From positions 1 to 64,000 of the forward strand of contig JAYPUA010000006.1 in assembly GCA_038133845.1 (NCBI GenBank): a stretch of DNA of 64,000 nucleotides, given 5' to 3'. A model generated the notes under the pieces. That model was not told where the DNA came from. It did no database searches and saw only the letters and a list, made by a program, of their open reading frames with translations. A program made the translations under genes and the position numbers. The DNA is from JAYPUA01 sp038133845 (GTDB taxonomy: Bacteria; SAR324; NAC60-12). The number at the start of each line of letters is the position of its first letter. The stretch's first letter is position 1. Of the stretch, positions 32,973-41,913 are shown in pieces.

Positions 32973-34655
32973 TCAGGCAGGCAGATTGACGAAGCGGTGG
33001 CGGTGCTTGAGCAGGTGGTCTTTTCCAGGATTGGCCTGAATGCCCGTCTGGACGAACTGATAGCACATGTTTTGTGCCGGACTCATGACATTGAAGCGCA
33101 TCCGGCGGATGTTGATGATGGTTCCGGGTTCGACGCGGCCAGTGACAAACAAGATTCCACCGGAGAGTTCATCGTTGTGCTGATTGATCTCTTCCTGAGC
33201 GCTGATCTTTCGCATGTCGTTGAAGATCAGCCGGCAGGCTTTCCGAGAGGCGGCAACCAACTCATCGGAGCCTTCTGCAGGCGTCTCAAAGCGGTCCGGA
33301 AAACCGTCCAGCTTCTCCTCCAGCGCCTTGAGTTTGTCCTGGAAGTCATAAAAGTTGTTCTTCAGGCTCTCTCCCAAGGCCTTGTAGGCCTTGCGGCTGT
33401 TGATGGAAATTCCGACCTCAATCACGGTCTTGGGCTTTTCCGGACCATCGTCAGGCACCGCAAGCGCGGGGGCTCCTTCTGCAGGCTCGGCTTCTTCCTC
33501 AGGGGGGGGAGGCGGCTCCTCGCCGATGTGGTTCAGGCGCATCAGGTTCCCGGCCTGCAAGGCCCCCCCGATGACCATGGCCTCCTTGTCTCTCACCTGC
33601 AAAGAGATGCCTGCGAGGATCTTGCAACTGGTGATGTGGGAGCGTACCAGGACATGCTCCCCTGCGCTGATTTGGCACTCCTCCAGTGAGTCCGCAATCA
33701 CGGATCCTCCCGCCTGGATGATGCTCCCGGTGGCCGTCTGGGCGAGGCGAATGTCCCCGGCAGCGCGCAGCTTGGCTTTGCCCACCATTCCCCCCACATC
33801 AATCCGCACGGCCTCTACGCTGTAGCGGTCTGCAACGTTGCCTCGGACCTTGAGGACGCCATCAAAGCGAATGTGTCCGGACTTGGCATCGACCTTATCG
33901 ACCACCTGCACCGCCTCCACGGAAATGGAGTTCCCAGACTGACAGACCACGCCATCCTTGATGGCGATGATGTGCTCACGCTCTGCATCGTAGCTGGTGT
34001 TTCGTCCGGGACGGATGTGGTAGGCGTTCCCGGAGGACGCGGCCGTGAGCCTTCCTGTGATGGTATAGCCGTCCTTCCCCTCTGTGGGAGGGTGAAGGCG
34101 CACCAGCGTTTGCCCAGCAGTGACCTCCTGAAGCATGGGGATTTCCCGCAGGTCCGGACGCGGTGAGAGCTTGGCCTGATTTTCCTCCGAGAGGAACAGA
34201 AACTCCGCCCGGGCATCGTCGCCGTTCACCGGCGGGGTCCCGTGAGCGACCTTGGTGGGGTCGTAGTAGATCTCATTGTCGATCATCTGCTGGACACGCT
34301 CCTTGTCCACCCCCTGGACAATCCCCTTCTCCTTGAGCGCGGCGAGGATGCGGTCCACCGTCAGCGGTTCCTGCGGACTTTGCGGAGGGATGATGTTCAC
34401 GTACGCTTCCTGTTCATCATTCGTCATGTCGACCTGAATGATGAAGTCGCGGGTGACCTGCTCGCAGAGGAACTCGAACGCTCCGGAAGAGCGCTGATAG
34501 ATCTCCAGCAATTTCTCAGGCAGGTAGTCCGCATCCATGAGATGCAACTCCGCCTGGATTTCGTCCATGTCTGCAGTCTGGGCTCCAACCAACTGAGGGG
34601 GAACCCGGAGCATGATCTTTCCCTCGACCAAGGAGATTTTGTAAAGTTCAGCCAT
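32973..34655 (-). CDS. FapA/DUF342-family protein
   Basis: 560 residues. An N-terminal region of about 150 residues is followed by the DUF342 hallmark: GKDGYTITGRLTAASSG (in part), then stacked short beta turns like VRGNVADRYSVEA, DIRLAQTATGSIIQAGGSV, GAL (about 255-390). An acidic Pro/Glu linker (about 393-430) precedes a C-terminal coiled-coil. FapA is thought to act in polymer or surface processes; no firm biochemistry is known. It sits between rluB and a pentapeptide gene in a tight cluster. Confidence 0.82.
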   Translation of the reverse strand: MAELYKISLVEGKIMLRVPPQLVGAQTADMDEIQAELHLMDADYLPEKLLEIYQRSSGAFEFLCEQVTRDFIIQVDMTNDEQEAYVNIIPPQSPQEPLTVDRILAALKEKGIVQGVDKERVQQMIDNEIYYDPTKVAHGTPPVNGDDARAEFLFLSEENQAKLSPRPDLREIPMLQEVTAGQTLVRLHPPTEGKDGYTITGRLTAASSGNAYHIRPGRNTSYDAEREHIIAIKDGVVCQSGNSISVEAVQVVDKVDAKSGHIRFDGVLKVRGNVADRYSVEAVRIDVGGMVGKAKLRAAGDIRLAQTATGSIIQAGGSVIADSLEECQISAGEHVLVRSHITSCKILAGISLQVRDKEAMVIGGALQAGNLMRLNHIGEEPPPPPEEEAEPAEGAPALAVPDDGPEKPKTVIEVGISINSRKAYKALGESLKNNFYDFQDKLKALEEKLDGFPDRFETPAEGSDELVAASRKACRLIFNDMRKISAQEEINQHNDELSGGILFVTGRVEPGTIINIRRMRFNVMSPAQNMCYQFVQTGIQANPGKDHLLKHRHRFVNLPA

Positions 34656-34670
34656 CGGATTTCAAGCAGG

Positions 34671-35429
34671 TCAAGCGTGTTCCGGAAGTTCTTGGGCAGG
34701 GTTCAGCAAGGCCTGCTGCTCTTCAGCCGTAAGCAGACGGGACTCTCCCGGACGCATCTCCCCCAGATTCAAGGAGCCGATCCGGAAGCGTTTGATCTTC
34801 AGTACGGGAAAGGAGATCTGCTGAAACATCTTCTTGATTTGGTGGTTGGTGCCTTCGCGTAGCGAGACCTCCAGCCAGGTCTTGTCGTTGCGGTGGTGCA
34901 GGATCCGGATGCGTGTAGGTTGATGGGCACGCCCCTGGAGAGTTGGCCCCTGACGCAGGGGCATGAGCGCGCTCTCCGGGACCACTCCCCGAACCTTCAC
35001 GAAGTAGCCCTTCCAGACCTTGTGTCTGGGGTGCATCAGGCGCTGCGACCAATCTCCGTTGTTGGTGAGCAAGATCAGCCCTTCGGCATCATAGTCCAGC
35101 CGCCCCACCGGGAAGAGGCGAACGGAGGTCTTTGGAAAAAACTGCCGAATCGTGACCCGCCCCTGTGGATCCTTGAGGGTCGTGATGCAATTCTTGGGCT
35201 TGTAGAGCGCATAGAGTACAGAACGGGCCGGGCCTTCCAGGCGGACACGAGTGTTGTCTACCCGTAGCTCGTCCACTCCTGGAGTCATCGTGTGTCCCAA
35301 TTCGACCACTTCTCCGTTGACCGTGACCAGGCCTTCGCGAATCCAGGCTTCGGCTTCACGACGTGAGGCCAGCCCGGCTTGGGCAATGACCTTCTGCACA
35401 CGTACTGCTTTTGCGGGGTCAGGACTCAT
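34671..35429 (-). CDS. rluB: 23S rRNA pseudouridine synthase (RluB/RsuA family)
   Basis: 252 residues. An S4 RNA-binding domain (RVQKVIAQAGLASRREAEAWI, in part) is followed by the catalytic domain with GRLDYDAEGLILLTNNG, whose Asp is the nucleophile, and REGTNHQIKKMF. It isomerises uridine in rRNA, probably 23S U2605 by homology with RluB. Start ATG 35429 overlaps the rnc stop by 4 bases. An upstream ATG at 35543 would extend into rnc and is not supported. Confidence 0.9.
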   Translation of the reverse strand: MSPDPAKAVRVQKVIAQAGLASRREAEAWIREGLVTVNGEVVELGHTMTPGVDELRVDNTRVRLEGPARSVLYALYKPKNCITTLKDPQGRVTIRQFFPKTSVRLFPVGRLDYDAEGLILLTNNGDWSQRLMHPRHKVWKGYFVKVRGVVPESALMPLRQGPTLQGRAHQPTRIRILHHRNDKTWLEVSLREGTNHQIKKMFQQISFPVLKIKRFRIGSLNLGEMRPGESRLLTAEEQQALLNPAQELPEHA

Positions 35430-36160
35430 GACTTGCTCGACTGAAGCACTTCCGGATATTCTCTCAGATATTCCAAGGCTTTGCGGGCTGCAGCCTGGCC
35501 TGCAAGCTTTTTGCTGGGACCACTTCCGCGTCCCAACTCGCACTCGTCGATCATCACCGACATCACAAACTCTTTTTGGTGGTCCGGGCCTGTCTCTTCC
35601 AGAAGAAAGTAGGTTGCAGGCTTGTTCAGCGACTGCTGGGTTTTTTCCTGAAGCTCGGATTTGAAATCACGGGAAACAAAATCGTCTGGAGTTTCAGGGA
35701 GCTGATGCTCCATCAGTTTCCGGATGACCTGCCGAATCGCCTGTAGCCCTTCACTGCTGCGACTGTCGAGATAGATGCCGGCAAACACGGCCTCCATTGC
35801 ATCCGAGAGGAGCGAGGGCTTGTCCCGGCCTCCGGTCAGGTCTTCTCCCTTGCCCAAAATCAGGAACTCTCCCAGCCCGACTTTCAAAGCCATGCGGTTC
35901 AGACCAGCCTCGTTGACCAGGCTTGCCCGGATCTTGGAGAGCCCGCCTTCATCAAGGTCCGGGAAGCGCTCCATCAGCAACTCGCTGACGACCAGGCCCA
36001 GGACGCTGTCTCCGAGAAACTCCAGGCGCTCGTTGCTGGGAAGGGGGCGCCCGTCGTCATCGAACGGACAGGACTTGTGGGTCAGGGCCTCCCGCAGCAA
36101 GGTGGGGTCTTGAAAGTGGTACCCGAGGCGAGAGCAAAGTTCTTCAACCTTTATCGCCAT
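35426..36160 (-). CDS. rnc: Ribonuclease III
   Basis: 244 residues. Signature NERLEFLGDSVLG (about 43-55), second acidic cluster DAMEAVFAGIYLD (about 117), and a C-terminal double-stranded RNA-binding domain (DFKSELQEKTQQ... GPSKKLAGQAAARKAL). Cleaves double-stranded rRNA precursors and mRNAs. Often linked to era, but here era is 15 kb away. Coupled by overlap to rluB and 3 bases after the lipoprotein gene. Confidence 0.96.
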   Translation of the reverse strand: MAIKVEELCSRLGYHFQDPTLLREALTHKSCPFDDDGRPLPSNERLEFLGDSVLGLVVSELLMERFPDLDEGGLSKIRASLVNEAGLNRMALKVGLGEFLILGKGEDLTGGRDKPSLLSDAMEAVFAGIYLDSRSSEGLQAIRQVIRKLMEHQLPETPDDFVSRDFKSELQEKTQQSLNKPATYFLLEETGPDHQKEFVMSVMIDECELGRGSGPSKKLAGQAAARKALEYLREYPEVLQSSKS

Positions 36161-36163
36161 ACC

Positions 36164-36541
36164 TTAACGTTCACGGCGACGGCACCAGACTCGCACGGTC
36201 TGACGGTTGACCAACCCCAAGGTCGCCACCTGGAGGATCGCATCTCCACGCTCTTGCTGAACCTCCAGTTTGGAGACTCCGCTGGGACAAGCCTGCCGGA
36301 GTTCCACCGGATCTTCAAGAGGCACAAGCCCCCAGGCCATCGATGTGGCCGGAATTCGACGGTCCGGCTCGGGACGCAGGGAGTCCATGTCATGGTAGAA
36401 GCGCACGGAGTGGCAGCCGCTCAAGACCAGCGCCAGGAGTCCGCATCCCCAGCAAAGTCTCCATCCTGCTTTCCGAGGTCTTGAGAAATTCAGATTGAAC
36501 ATTCGGAAGAGATTTGGTTTTCTGCGTGGACGGTTTCTCAT
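36164..36541 (-). CDS. Small lipoprotein, Bor-like
   Basis: 125 residues from ATG 36541, or 112 from ATG 36502. The lipobox LVLSGC (Cys near residue 43 in the longer form) marks it as a lipoprotein. After it, the pattern AWGLVP-DPVEL..CPSG.SKLEVQQ..GDAILQVATLGLV..QTVRVWC resembles the lambda Bor family, with the two conserved cysteines. Bor is a small outer-membrane lipoprotein; here there are no phage genes nearby. Head of the minus-strand run with rnc. Confidence 0.6.
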   Translation of the reverse strand: MRNRPRRKPNLFRMFNLNFSRPRKAGWRLCWGCGLLALVLSGCHSVRFYHDMDSLRPEPDRRIPATSMAWGLVPLEDPVELRQACPSGVSKLEVQQERGDAILQVATLGLVNRQTVRVWCRRRER

Positions 36542-36566
36542 GAGCCTGTTGCGATGCTCGATCGTG

Positions 36567-36590
36567 AAAAAACCCGCGAAATTTTCGGGT
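36567..36590 (-). terminator. Terminator-like hairpin before the lipoprotein gene
   Basis: On the minus strand ACCCG (36586-36590), an AT-rich loop and CGGGT (36572-36576) precede six T (36567-36572). It looks like an intrinsic terminator, though only 25 bases upstream of a start codon. It could be a leader attenuator or could block antisense transcription from tatD's region. Confidence 0.4.
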
Positions 36591-36624
36591 CAAACGTAGC
36601 AGTAATATCCCACCTTTTTCCGTC

Positions 36625-37434
36625 ATGACAAGTTTTATTGACACACACTGCCACCTCGATCGCCTGAGCCTTCCTCCTGCAGAGGCTGTGCAACAGGCAC
36701 GAGATGCTGGAGTGGACACGCTCATGACGATCTCTGTGGATTCGCAAACGCTGGAGCAGGTCGACCTCCTGGTTCAAGAGCATCCGGAGGTCTACGGGAG
36801 CCTGGGAATCCACCCTCATGACGCTTCCTGCTACGAAACCCAGGTCGAAGAGAAAATCCGCAAGGGATGCCGGGAGAACCCGAAGATCCTGGCGATTGGA
36901 GAGACCGGCCTGGACTACCACTATCTGTACTCTTCCAAAGCGCAGCAACAGGAGGCGTTCCGGCGCCAGCTGGAGCTGGCCATAGACCTGGAATTGCCCG
37001 TGGTGCTGCACACCCGGGAGGCTGAGGAGGACACTCTGGCCATCCTGAGAGAGATCCCAGTTCCACAGAGAGGCGTGGCCCACAGTTTCACAGGCTCCGA
37101 GTCCATGGCCCGGGAATTGGTGGAGATGGGGTGGAAGATCGGCATCAACGGGATCGTCACCTTCAAGAACGCGGCCGACCTGCGCGAGGTCGTCCAGGGC
37201 TTGCCAGAGGACTCGATCTTGCTGGAGACCGATGCCCCCTTCCTGGCGCCAGTTCCCCATCGCGGCAAACCGAACGACCCGTCCAAGGTGCCCGTGATTG
37301 CCAAATTTCTTGCACCACTCCTCGGGATGTCTCTGGAACAACTGGCTGAAACGACCAACCACAACGCCCAAAGCCTCTTCGGGTTTCCGCCGAGCTCCGG
37401 CTTTCCCCAAGAGAACGGCGGGGTCTCTCCATGA
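36625..37434 (+). CDS. tatD: TatD-family metal-dependent deoxyribonuclease
   Basis: 269 residues, typical TatD length. Metal sites: HxH in DTHCHLDR (His8, His10), GIHPHD, Glu in GETGLDYHY, His in VLHTREAEED, HSFTGS, and Asp in ETDAPFL. A TIM-barrel phosphoesterase with 3'-5' DNase activity in studied relatives. Divergent from the lipoprotein-rnc run; followed by motA after 88 bases. Confidence 0.93.
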   Translation: MTSFIDTHCHLDRLSLPPAEAVQQARDAGVDTLMTISVDSQTLEQVDLLVQEHPEVYGSLGIHPHDASCYETQVEEKIRKGCRENPKILAIGETGLDYHYLYSSKAQQQEAFRRQLELAIDLELPVVLHTREAEEDTLAILREIPVPQRGVAHSFTGSESMARELVEMGWKIGINGIVTFKNAADLREVVQGLPEDSILLETDAPFLAPVPHRGKPNDPSKVPVIAKFLAPLLGMSLEQLAETTNHNAQSLFGFPPSSGFPQENGGVSP

Positions 37435-37522
37435 TTTCGCCAAAATGTCATAGATTTTGCTTTGCTTTGTGAAAGTTTGTGCTCTTTTGATGTGCATTCA
37501 CCCATAACCCTGACTTCGCTTT

Positions 37523-38344
37523 ATGGAACAAGGAACTCTTGTCGGAACCATCCTTGCCTGGTTTCTGCTGTTGCTGGCCATGGCATTCGACTTCAGCACC
37601 TTCGCGGTGAAGATTGGAAACGTCGCCTACTTTGTCGACATCCCCTCGCTGCTGATCGTGTTCGGAGGGACGTTGGCCTCTTGCATGATCGCTAAACCCC
37701 TTGGTGAAGCAAAGCAGCTGTTCGGATATGTAGGCAAGACCTGGAAGCCCAACGCCGTTCAGTTGGTGGAGACGCTGACCTTGATCGTGGACGTGGCCAA
37801 GATTGCCCGCAAGAACATCCTGGCCATCGAGGATGCCCTGCCCAGCATTGAGAACACGTTCCTGCGCGGAGGCCTCCGGCTGGTGGTCGACCGGGTAGAG
37901 CGGGAGAGTATTGAGCACATGATGCAGCACGAAATGAAGTACACCCTTGCCGCACGCGATGCTGCGCCTGCGGTGGTGGGTGCTGCGGCGTCGCTTTGTC
38001 CTGCCTGGGGCATGCTGGGAACGCTGGTGGGGCTCGTGCTGCTGCTGCAGAACCTGGACGATCCCTCGGCGATCGGACCGGCCATGGCCGTGGCCCTGAT
38101 TACGACGTTTTATGGATCCCTGTTCGCAAACACCATCTTCTCTCCGGCCAAAACCAAGCTGGAAGATCAGATTGCCGAAGAAAAGGTGCTGTTTGAAATG
38201 ATCCGGGACGGGGTGCTCTACATCGAGGCCGGGCAGCGCCCGGACTTTATTGAAAACGACCTGATGAACTACCTGCCTCCGGACAAGAAAGCCATGTACG
38301 AAGCCCTCAAGTTTGAAGGCGGCGGCGGCGGCGAAGGCGGTTGA
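37523..38344 (+). CDS. motA: Flagellar stator protein MotA/PomA
   Basis: 273 residues with four membrane segments: 6-23, 37-55, and a pair at about 150-175 and 185-205 with the conserved PAWGMLGTLVGLVLLL and GPAMAVALITTFYGSLFAN. The cytoplasmic loop between TM2 and TM3 holds the rotor-contact charges (VDRVERESIEHMMQ). The C-terminus ends in a Gly/Glu stretch. Forms ion-conducting stator units with a MotB, encoded in two versions just downstream. Ion type (H+ or Na+) cannot be told. Confidence 0.94.
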   Translation: MEQGTLVGTILAWFLLLLAMAFDFSTFAVKIGNVAYFVDIPSLLIVFGGTLASCMIAKPLGEAKQLFGYVGKTWKPNAVQLVETLTLIVDVAKIARKNILAIEDALPSIENTFLRGGLRLVVDRVERESIEHMMQHEMKYTLAARDAAPAVVGAAASLCPAWGMLGTLVGLVLLLQNLDDPSAIGPAMAVALITTFYGSLFANTIFSPAKTKLEDQIAEEKVLFEMIRDGVLYIEAGQRPDFIENDLMNYLPPDKKAMYEALKFEGGGGGEGG

Positions 38345-38373
38345 TCACTCGCGATAGATAGCAAGGAGGACTC

Positions 38374-39030
38374 ATGGGTCAGATGATCAATGAGGACGAT
38401 TGCGAAGTCTGCGTACCCTTCGACCAGGAATGGATCTTCACCTACGGAGACCTGGTCACGCTGCTCATGTGCTTCTTCGTTCTCCTGTTTTCCATGTGCA
38501 AGATGGACGTGGAGAAGATCGACCAGATTTCCGACAGCCTCAAGACGATGCCTCCGGGAAGCCCCTTCGTCTTCAGCGGCCGAAGCTCCAACCTGGAGAA
38601 GGCGGCTCAGGAGCTGGAACAGCTGGACATGCCGGACGATGTCAACGTGAACGCCGGCAAGGACGGCGTGGAGGTGACCTTCAGCAAGATCGTTGCCTTC
38701 GATCTGGGCTCCACGGAGTTGAAGAAGGAAGCCCGGGAGGCCATTGACCTGGCCTTGCCCGTGATCGGGAGCCTGCCCAACGACATCATGATCTCCGGAC
38801 ATACCGACGAAACAGATGCGAACCCGAAGTTTCCCTCGAACTGGGAACTCTCCATCGCTCGTGCCGGAGTGATCGCCACGTATCTCCAGTCCAAGCAAAT
38901 TCCCAAGTCCCGGATTCAGGTGGCCGGATTTGGAGACTCCCGACCTCGCTTCTTCCCGGACACTCCCTACAAACGCGGGCTGAACCGCCGTGTGGAGATC
39001 GTCCTGCTTCCGGAAGACCAGGAGCGCTAA
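38374..39030 (+). CDS. motB: Flagellar stator MotB, first paralogue
   Basis: 218 residues. Membrane segment with the proton-carrying Asp (TYGDLVTLLMCFFVLLFSM, residues about 24-42) and a C-terminal OmpA-like peptidoglycan-binding domain (ISGHTDETDANP, LSIARAGVIATYL, VAGFGDSRP, NRRVEIVLL). The first 40 residues, with CEVCVPFDQEWIF, are nearly identical to those of the next gene. Starts 29 bases after motA, with AGGAGG before the ATG. Confidence 0.93.
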   Translation: MGQMINEDDCEVCVPFDQEWIFTYGDLVTLLMCFFVLLFSMCKMDVEKIDQISDSLKTMPPGSPFVFSGRSSNLEKAAQELEQLDMPDDVNVNAGKDGVEVTFSKIVAFDLGSTELKKEAREAIDLALPVIGSLPNDIMISGHTDETDANPKFPSNWELSIARAGVIATYLQSKQIPKSRIQVAGFGDSRPRFFPDTPYKRGLNRRVEIVLLPEDQER

Positions 39031-39054
39031 CCTCATTGTGGAGTTGAAGTCGCC

Positions 39055-39690
39055 ATGGCGATGATCGACGAGGAAGATTGCGAAGTTTGTGTGCCCTTCG
39101 ACCAGGAGTGGATCTTCACCTATGGAGACCTGGTCACGCTGCTCATGTGCTTCTTCGTGCTGCTGTTCTCCATGTGCAAGTACGAGACGAAGAAGTTCAA
39201 GAGCGTCGCCGAGAGCTTCAAGCCTCTTCCGGCCGGAACGCCCTACATGAACGAAGGCAACGACGCTGTGGTGGAGCAGATCTCCAAGCAGGTCGAGCAG
39301 GACGAGATTGGGGACAACACCAAGGTCACTGTGGAAGACCGGGGCGTGGTGGTCTCCTTCTCCGCCCAGGCGCTCTTTGAGGAAGAGTCCACAGAGCTGA
39401 CTCCGCAGGCCACTCAGGAACTCACCCGCTTCTCTCGGCTGGTCTTCTTGCTTCCGAACAAGCTTCAGGTGGAGGGACACACCGACAACAAGCCGCTGAC
39501 CCGCTGGGAGTCCGATTGGGTCCTCTCCGGAGCCCGAGCCTCCCGGGTCGCCCGGTTCTTCGTGGAAAATGGCATGGACCCTTCCAAGATCACCCCCAAA
39601 GGCTTCGGGAGCACGCGTCCCAAGTTCAACAACAGCTCACCCACCCAACAAAAGCTCAACAACCGCGTTGAGGTGATTGTCGTTCCCTAA
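39055..39690 (+). CDS. motB: Flagellar stator MotB, second paralogue
   Basis: 211 residues. N-terminal 40 residues match the upstream MotB at both protein and DNA level, including the DxxCEVC motif and the membrane Asp; the linker differs, and the OmpA-like domain (VEGHTDNKPL, LSGARASRVARFF, PKGFGSTRPKF, NNRVEVIVVP) is clearly diverged. Two co-transcribed MotB forms could give stators with different peptidoglycan contact, or hetero-dimers. 24 bases after the first. Confidence 0.93.
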   Translation: MAMIDEEDCEVCVPFDQEWIFTYGDLVTLLMCFFVLLFSMCKYETKKFKSVAESFKPLPAGTPYMNEGNDAVVEQISKQVEQDEIGDNTKVTVEDRGVVVSFSAQALFEEESTELTPQATQELTRFSRLVFLLPNKLQVEGHTDNKPLTRWESDWVLSGARASRVARFFVENGMDPSKITPKGFGSTRPKFNNSSPTQQKLNNRVEVIVVP

Positions 39691-39701
39691 GTCCTCCCCT
39701 C

Positions 39702-41147
39702 GTGCACCCTCCGCCTCCAAGGCTCACGGACGAGCAACGGGCGATTCTTCATCATCGGCTTCAGCCTGAGGAAACCGTCAAGGTGCTGGCCTTCGCAGGG
39801 ACTGGCAAAACGACCACGCTCTTGCACTTCGCGCGGTCTCGTCCGGGAATGCGCTTTCTGTATGTGGCCTTCAACCGCTCCGTCCAGCAGCAGGCGGAGC
39901 GCGTGTTTCCGGAGAATGTCACCTGCCGTACCGTCCACAGCCTCGCCTGGAACGCCTGTGGGCGTCCGTTTCAGAGCCAGCTTGCCCCCCGGCTGCACGT
40001 CAGTCAGGTCATGCGTACCTTGAGGGTCAAGGACCCAATCACCGCGCGGCTGGCGATCGAGACCTTGCAGAATTTCCTGGTTTCCGGAGAAGGGCGGGTG
40101 CATGGGGGACACCTGCCGGGCGCAGCCCACGCGATCTACCGGGGAAAGACGCTTCCGGACTTTGTGCAGATGGCGCGGGAGCTGTGGATCCGGATGAGCG
40201 ACACGCAGAGTGAGGAGATCCCGATGCTGCATGATGGCTACCTCAAGCTGTTCCAGCTCTCCGAGCCTAGGCTGCCCTTCGACTGTATCCTGCTGGATGA
40301 AGCCCAGGACACCAACCCGGTGACTGCGGCGCTGCTCCTGCGGCAGCCGGCCACCTGCGTGATGGTGGGAGATCCGCATCAGGCGATCTACCAGTTCCGC
40401 GGAGCGGTGGACCTGATGACACAGATCGCGACCTCCCGGACCTTCCACCTCACCGGATCCTTCCGCTTTGGCAGTGCCGTGGCCCAGGTCGCGTCGGACC
40501 TGCTCTGGCAATTCAAGGGAGAGCGCTTTCGCATCAAGGGGTTGCGTGAGGGCGATCGGCTGGGCGCGGTCACAGGCGTTCACACAGTGGTTGCTCGCAC
40601 CAATGCGGGGCTCTTTGACCAGGCGGTGGAGCTGCCGGTCTCCCAACCGCTTGGGTTTGTCGGAGGCATCTCCGGATACCAGTTTGAGCTGCTGCACGGG
40701 ACTTGGCACCTGTGGAAGGGCAACTCTCGGGAACTGAGGGACCCGCTGCTCAAGTCGTTCCCCTCGTTTGAGGAACTCCGCAGCTATGCCGAGCATGTGG
40801 AAGACCACGAGTGGCTCAGCCGCTGCCGGATTGTTGAGAAGTACCGCGCCGAGCTTCCCGGGTTGCTGGAAGACCTGAAGGCCCGGTCAGAGGCCTCGGA
40901 GGAGGCTCAGGTGCAACTCACCACGGCCCACAAGGCCAAGGGGCTGGAGTTTGCTCAGGTGCGTCTCGCCGATGACTTCACCCCGCTGATCAAGGGACGC
41001 AAGCCGCTCGGACACGATGACCTGGCCGACGAAGAGGTCAACCTCTGCTATGTGGCGGTCACGCGGGCCTCCGAGCGCTTGGAGCCGAATGCCCGCCTGA
41101 ACGCCTTCCTCCGGTGGCGTAAGCAACGCCTCTCCGGAATGGACTGA
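39702..41147 (+). CDS. UvrD/Rep-type superfamily 1 helicase, FBH1-like
   Basis: 481 residues, short for UvrD. Q motif LTDEQRAIL, Walker A AFAGTGKTTTL (about 32), DEAQDTN (about 200), GDPHQAIYQFRGA (motif III-like), TAHKAKGLEF (motif V) and YVAVTRA (motif VI) are all in order. The first lines (TVKVLAFAGTGKT, FLYVAFNRSVQQQA, CRTVHSLAW) are those of the FBH1 branch. Likely a 3'-5' DNA helicase that removes recombination intermediates. Start GTG 39702, 11 bases after motB. Confidence 0.85.
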   Translation: MHPPPPRLTDEQRAILHHRLQPEETVKVLAFAGTGKTTTLLHFARSRPGMRFLYVAFNRSVQQQAERVFPENVTCRTVHSLAWNACGRPFQSQLAPRLHVSQVMRTLRVKDPITARLAIETLQNFLVSGEGRVHGGHLPGAAHAIYRGKTLPDFVQMARELWIRMSDTQSEEIPMLHDGYLKLFQLSEPRLPFDCILLDEAQDTNPVTAALLLRQPATCVMVGDPHQAIYQFRGAVDLMTQIATSRTFHLTGSFRFGSAVAQVASDLLWQFKGERFRIKGLREGDRLGAVTGVHTVVARTNAGLFDQAVELPVSQPLGFVGGISGYQFELLHGTWHLWKGNSRELRDPLLKSFPSFEELRSYAEHVEDHEWLSRCRIVEKYRAELPGLLEDLKARSEASEEAQVQLTTAHKAKGLEFAQVRLADDFTPLIKGRKPLGHDDLADEEVNLCYVAVTRASERLEPNARLNAFLRWRKQRLSGMD

Positions 41148-41238
41148 TCCCGGAAGCAGGTTGCGTTTTGCTCCATTTTCGCCAAGCTGAATTTGAAGGC
41201 GCGATGTCTCTGAAGTCTGTCTCTTTCTCGAAAATGCC

Positions 41239-41913
41239 ATGCCTCTTCCTCTGAAAGCTGCCGTCTTTGATGCCTACGGAACCCTGTTCGATGTCCACTC
41301 TGCGGTAGGGCGACACCAGCCTGGTCTGGGAGAGAAGGCTGGGGCGATCTCGCAGCTGTGGCGTACCAAACAGCTCGAATACACCTGGCTCCGGAGCCTG
41401 ATGCAGCGCTACGTGGATTTCGAGCAGGTGACTGGAGATGCCCTGGACTACGCGCTGGAGACGCATGGTGTGGTGGACCCCGAACTGCGCAAGGCGCTGA
41501 TGCAGGCCTATCACGAACTGTCCTGCTACCCCGAGGTCCCGGAGGCGCTGGGGCGTCTGCGTGATCAAGGACTCCAAACGGCGATTCTCTCCAACGGCTC
41601 TCCCGGAATGCTTGGCTCTGGTGTCCGGCACAGCGACCTGGGTGAGCTTCTGGATGCGGTCCTCTCTGTGGACGAGTTACAGGTCTACAAGCCTGCCCCT
41701 CGGGTTTATGCGCTGGCTACCGAGACGTTCTCCTGCGAACCCTGGGAAATCCTGTTCTTCTCTTCAAATGCCTGGGATGTTGCCGGTGCGTCGACTTTCG
41801 GATTCCGTGTGGCCTGGGTGAACCGCTTTGGCCAGAGCCGAGAGCGCCTGCCGGATGGCCCTGAGTGGGAGATCCGGACTCTGGACGAAATCCTGCCGCA
41901 ACTTCAGGGCTGA
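41239..41913 (+). CDS. Haloacid dehalogenase, type II
   Basis: 224 residues, L-2-haloacid dehalogenase subgroup. Nucleophile Asp11 in VFDAYGTLFDV, SNG (motif II, ILSNGSPGM), Lys in VYKPAPRVY and SSNAWDVAGA (motif IV) are in place; the nearby aromatic residues fit this branch. It hydrolyses short 2-haloacids in characterised homologues; natural substrates are uncertain. Overlaps the next gene by one base. Confidence 0.9.
   Translation: MPLPLKAAVFDAYGTLFDVHSAVGRHQPGLGEKAGAISQLWRTKQLEYTWLRSLMQRYVDFEQVTGDALDYALETHGVVDPELRKALMQAYHELSCYPEVPEALGRLRDQGLQTAILSNGSPGMLGSGVRHSDLGELLDAVLSVDELQVYKPAPRVYALATETFSCEPWEILFFSSNAWDVAGASTFGFRVAWVNRFGQSRERLPDGPEWEIRTLDEILPQLQG

Noticed and set aside
36164..36541. 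Prophage remnant signalled by the Bor-like gene
   Set aside because: No integrase, att-like repeats or other phage genes; the gene sits in a housekeeping run.
37435..37522. Sigma-28 promoter before motA
   Set aside because: GAAAGTTT resembles a -35 element, but no GCCGATAA-like -10 element follows at 11 bases.
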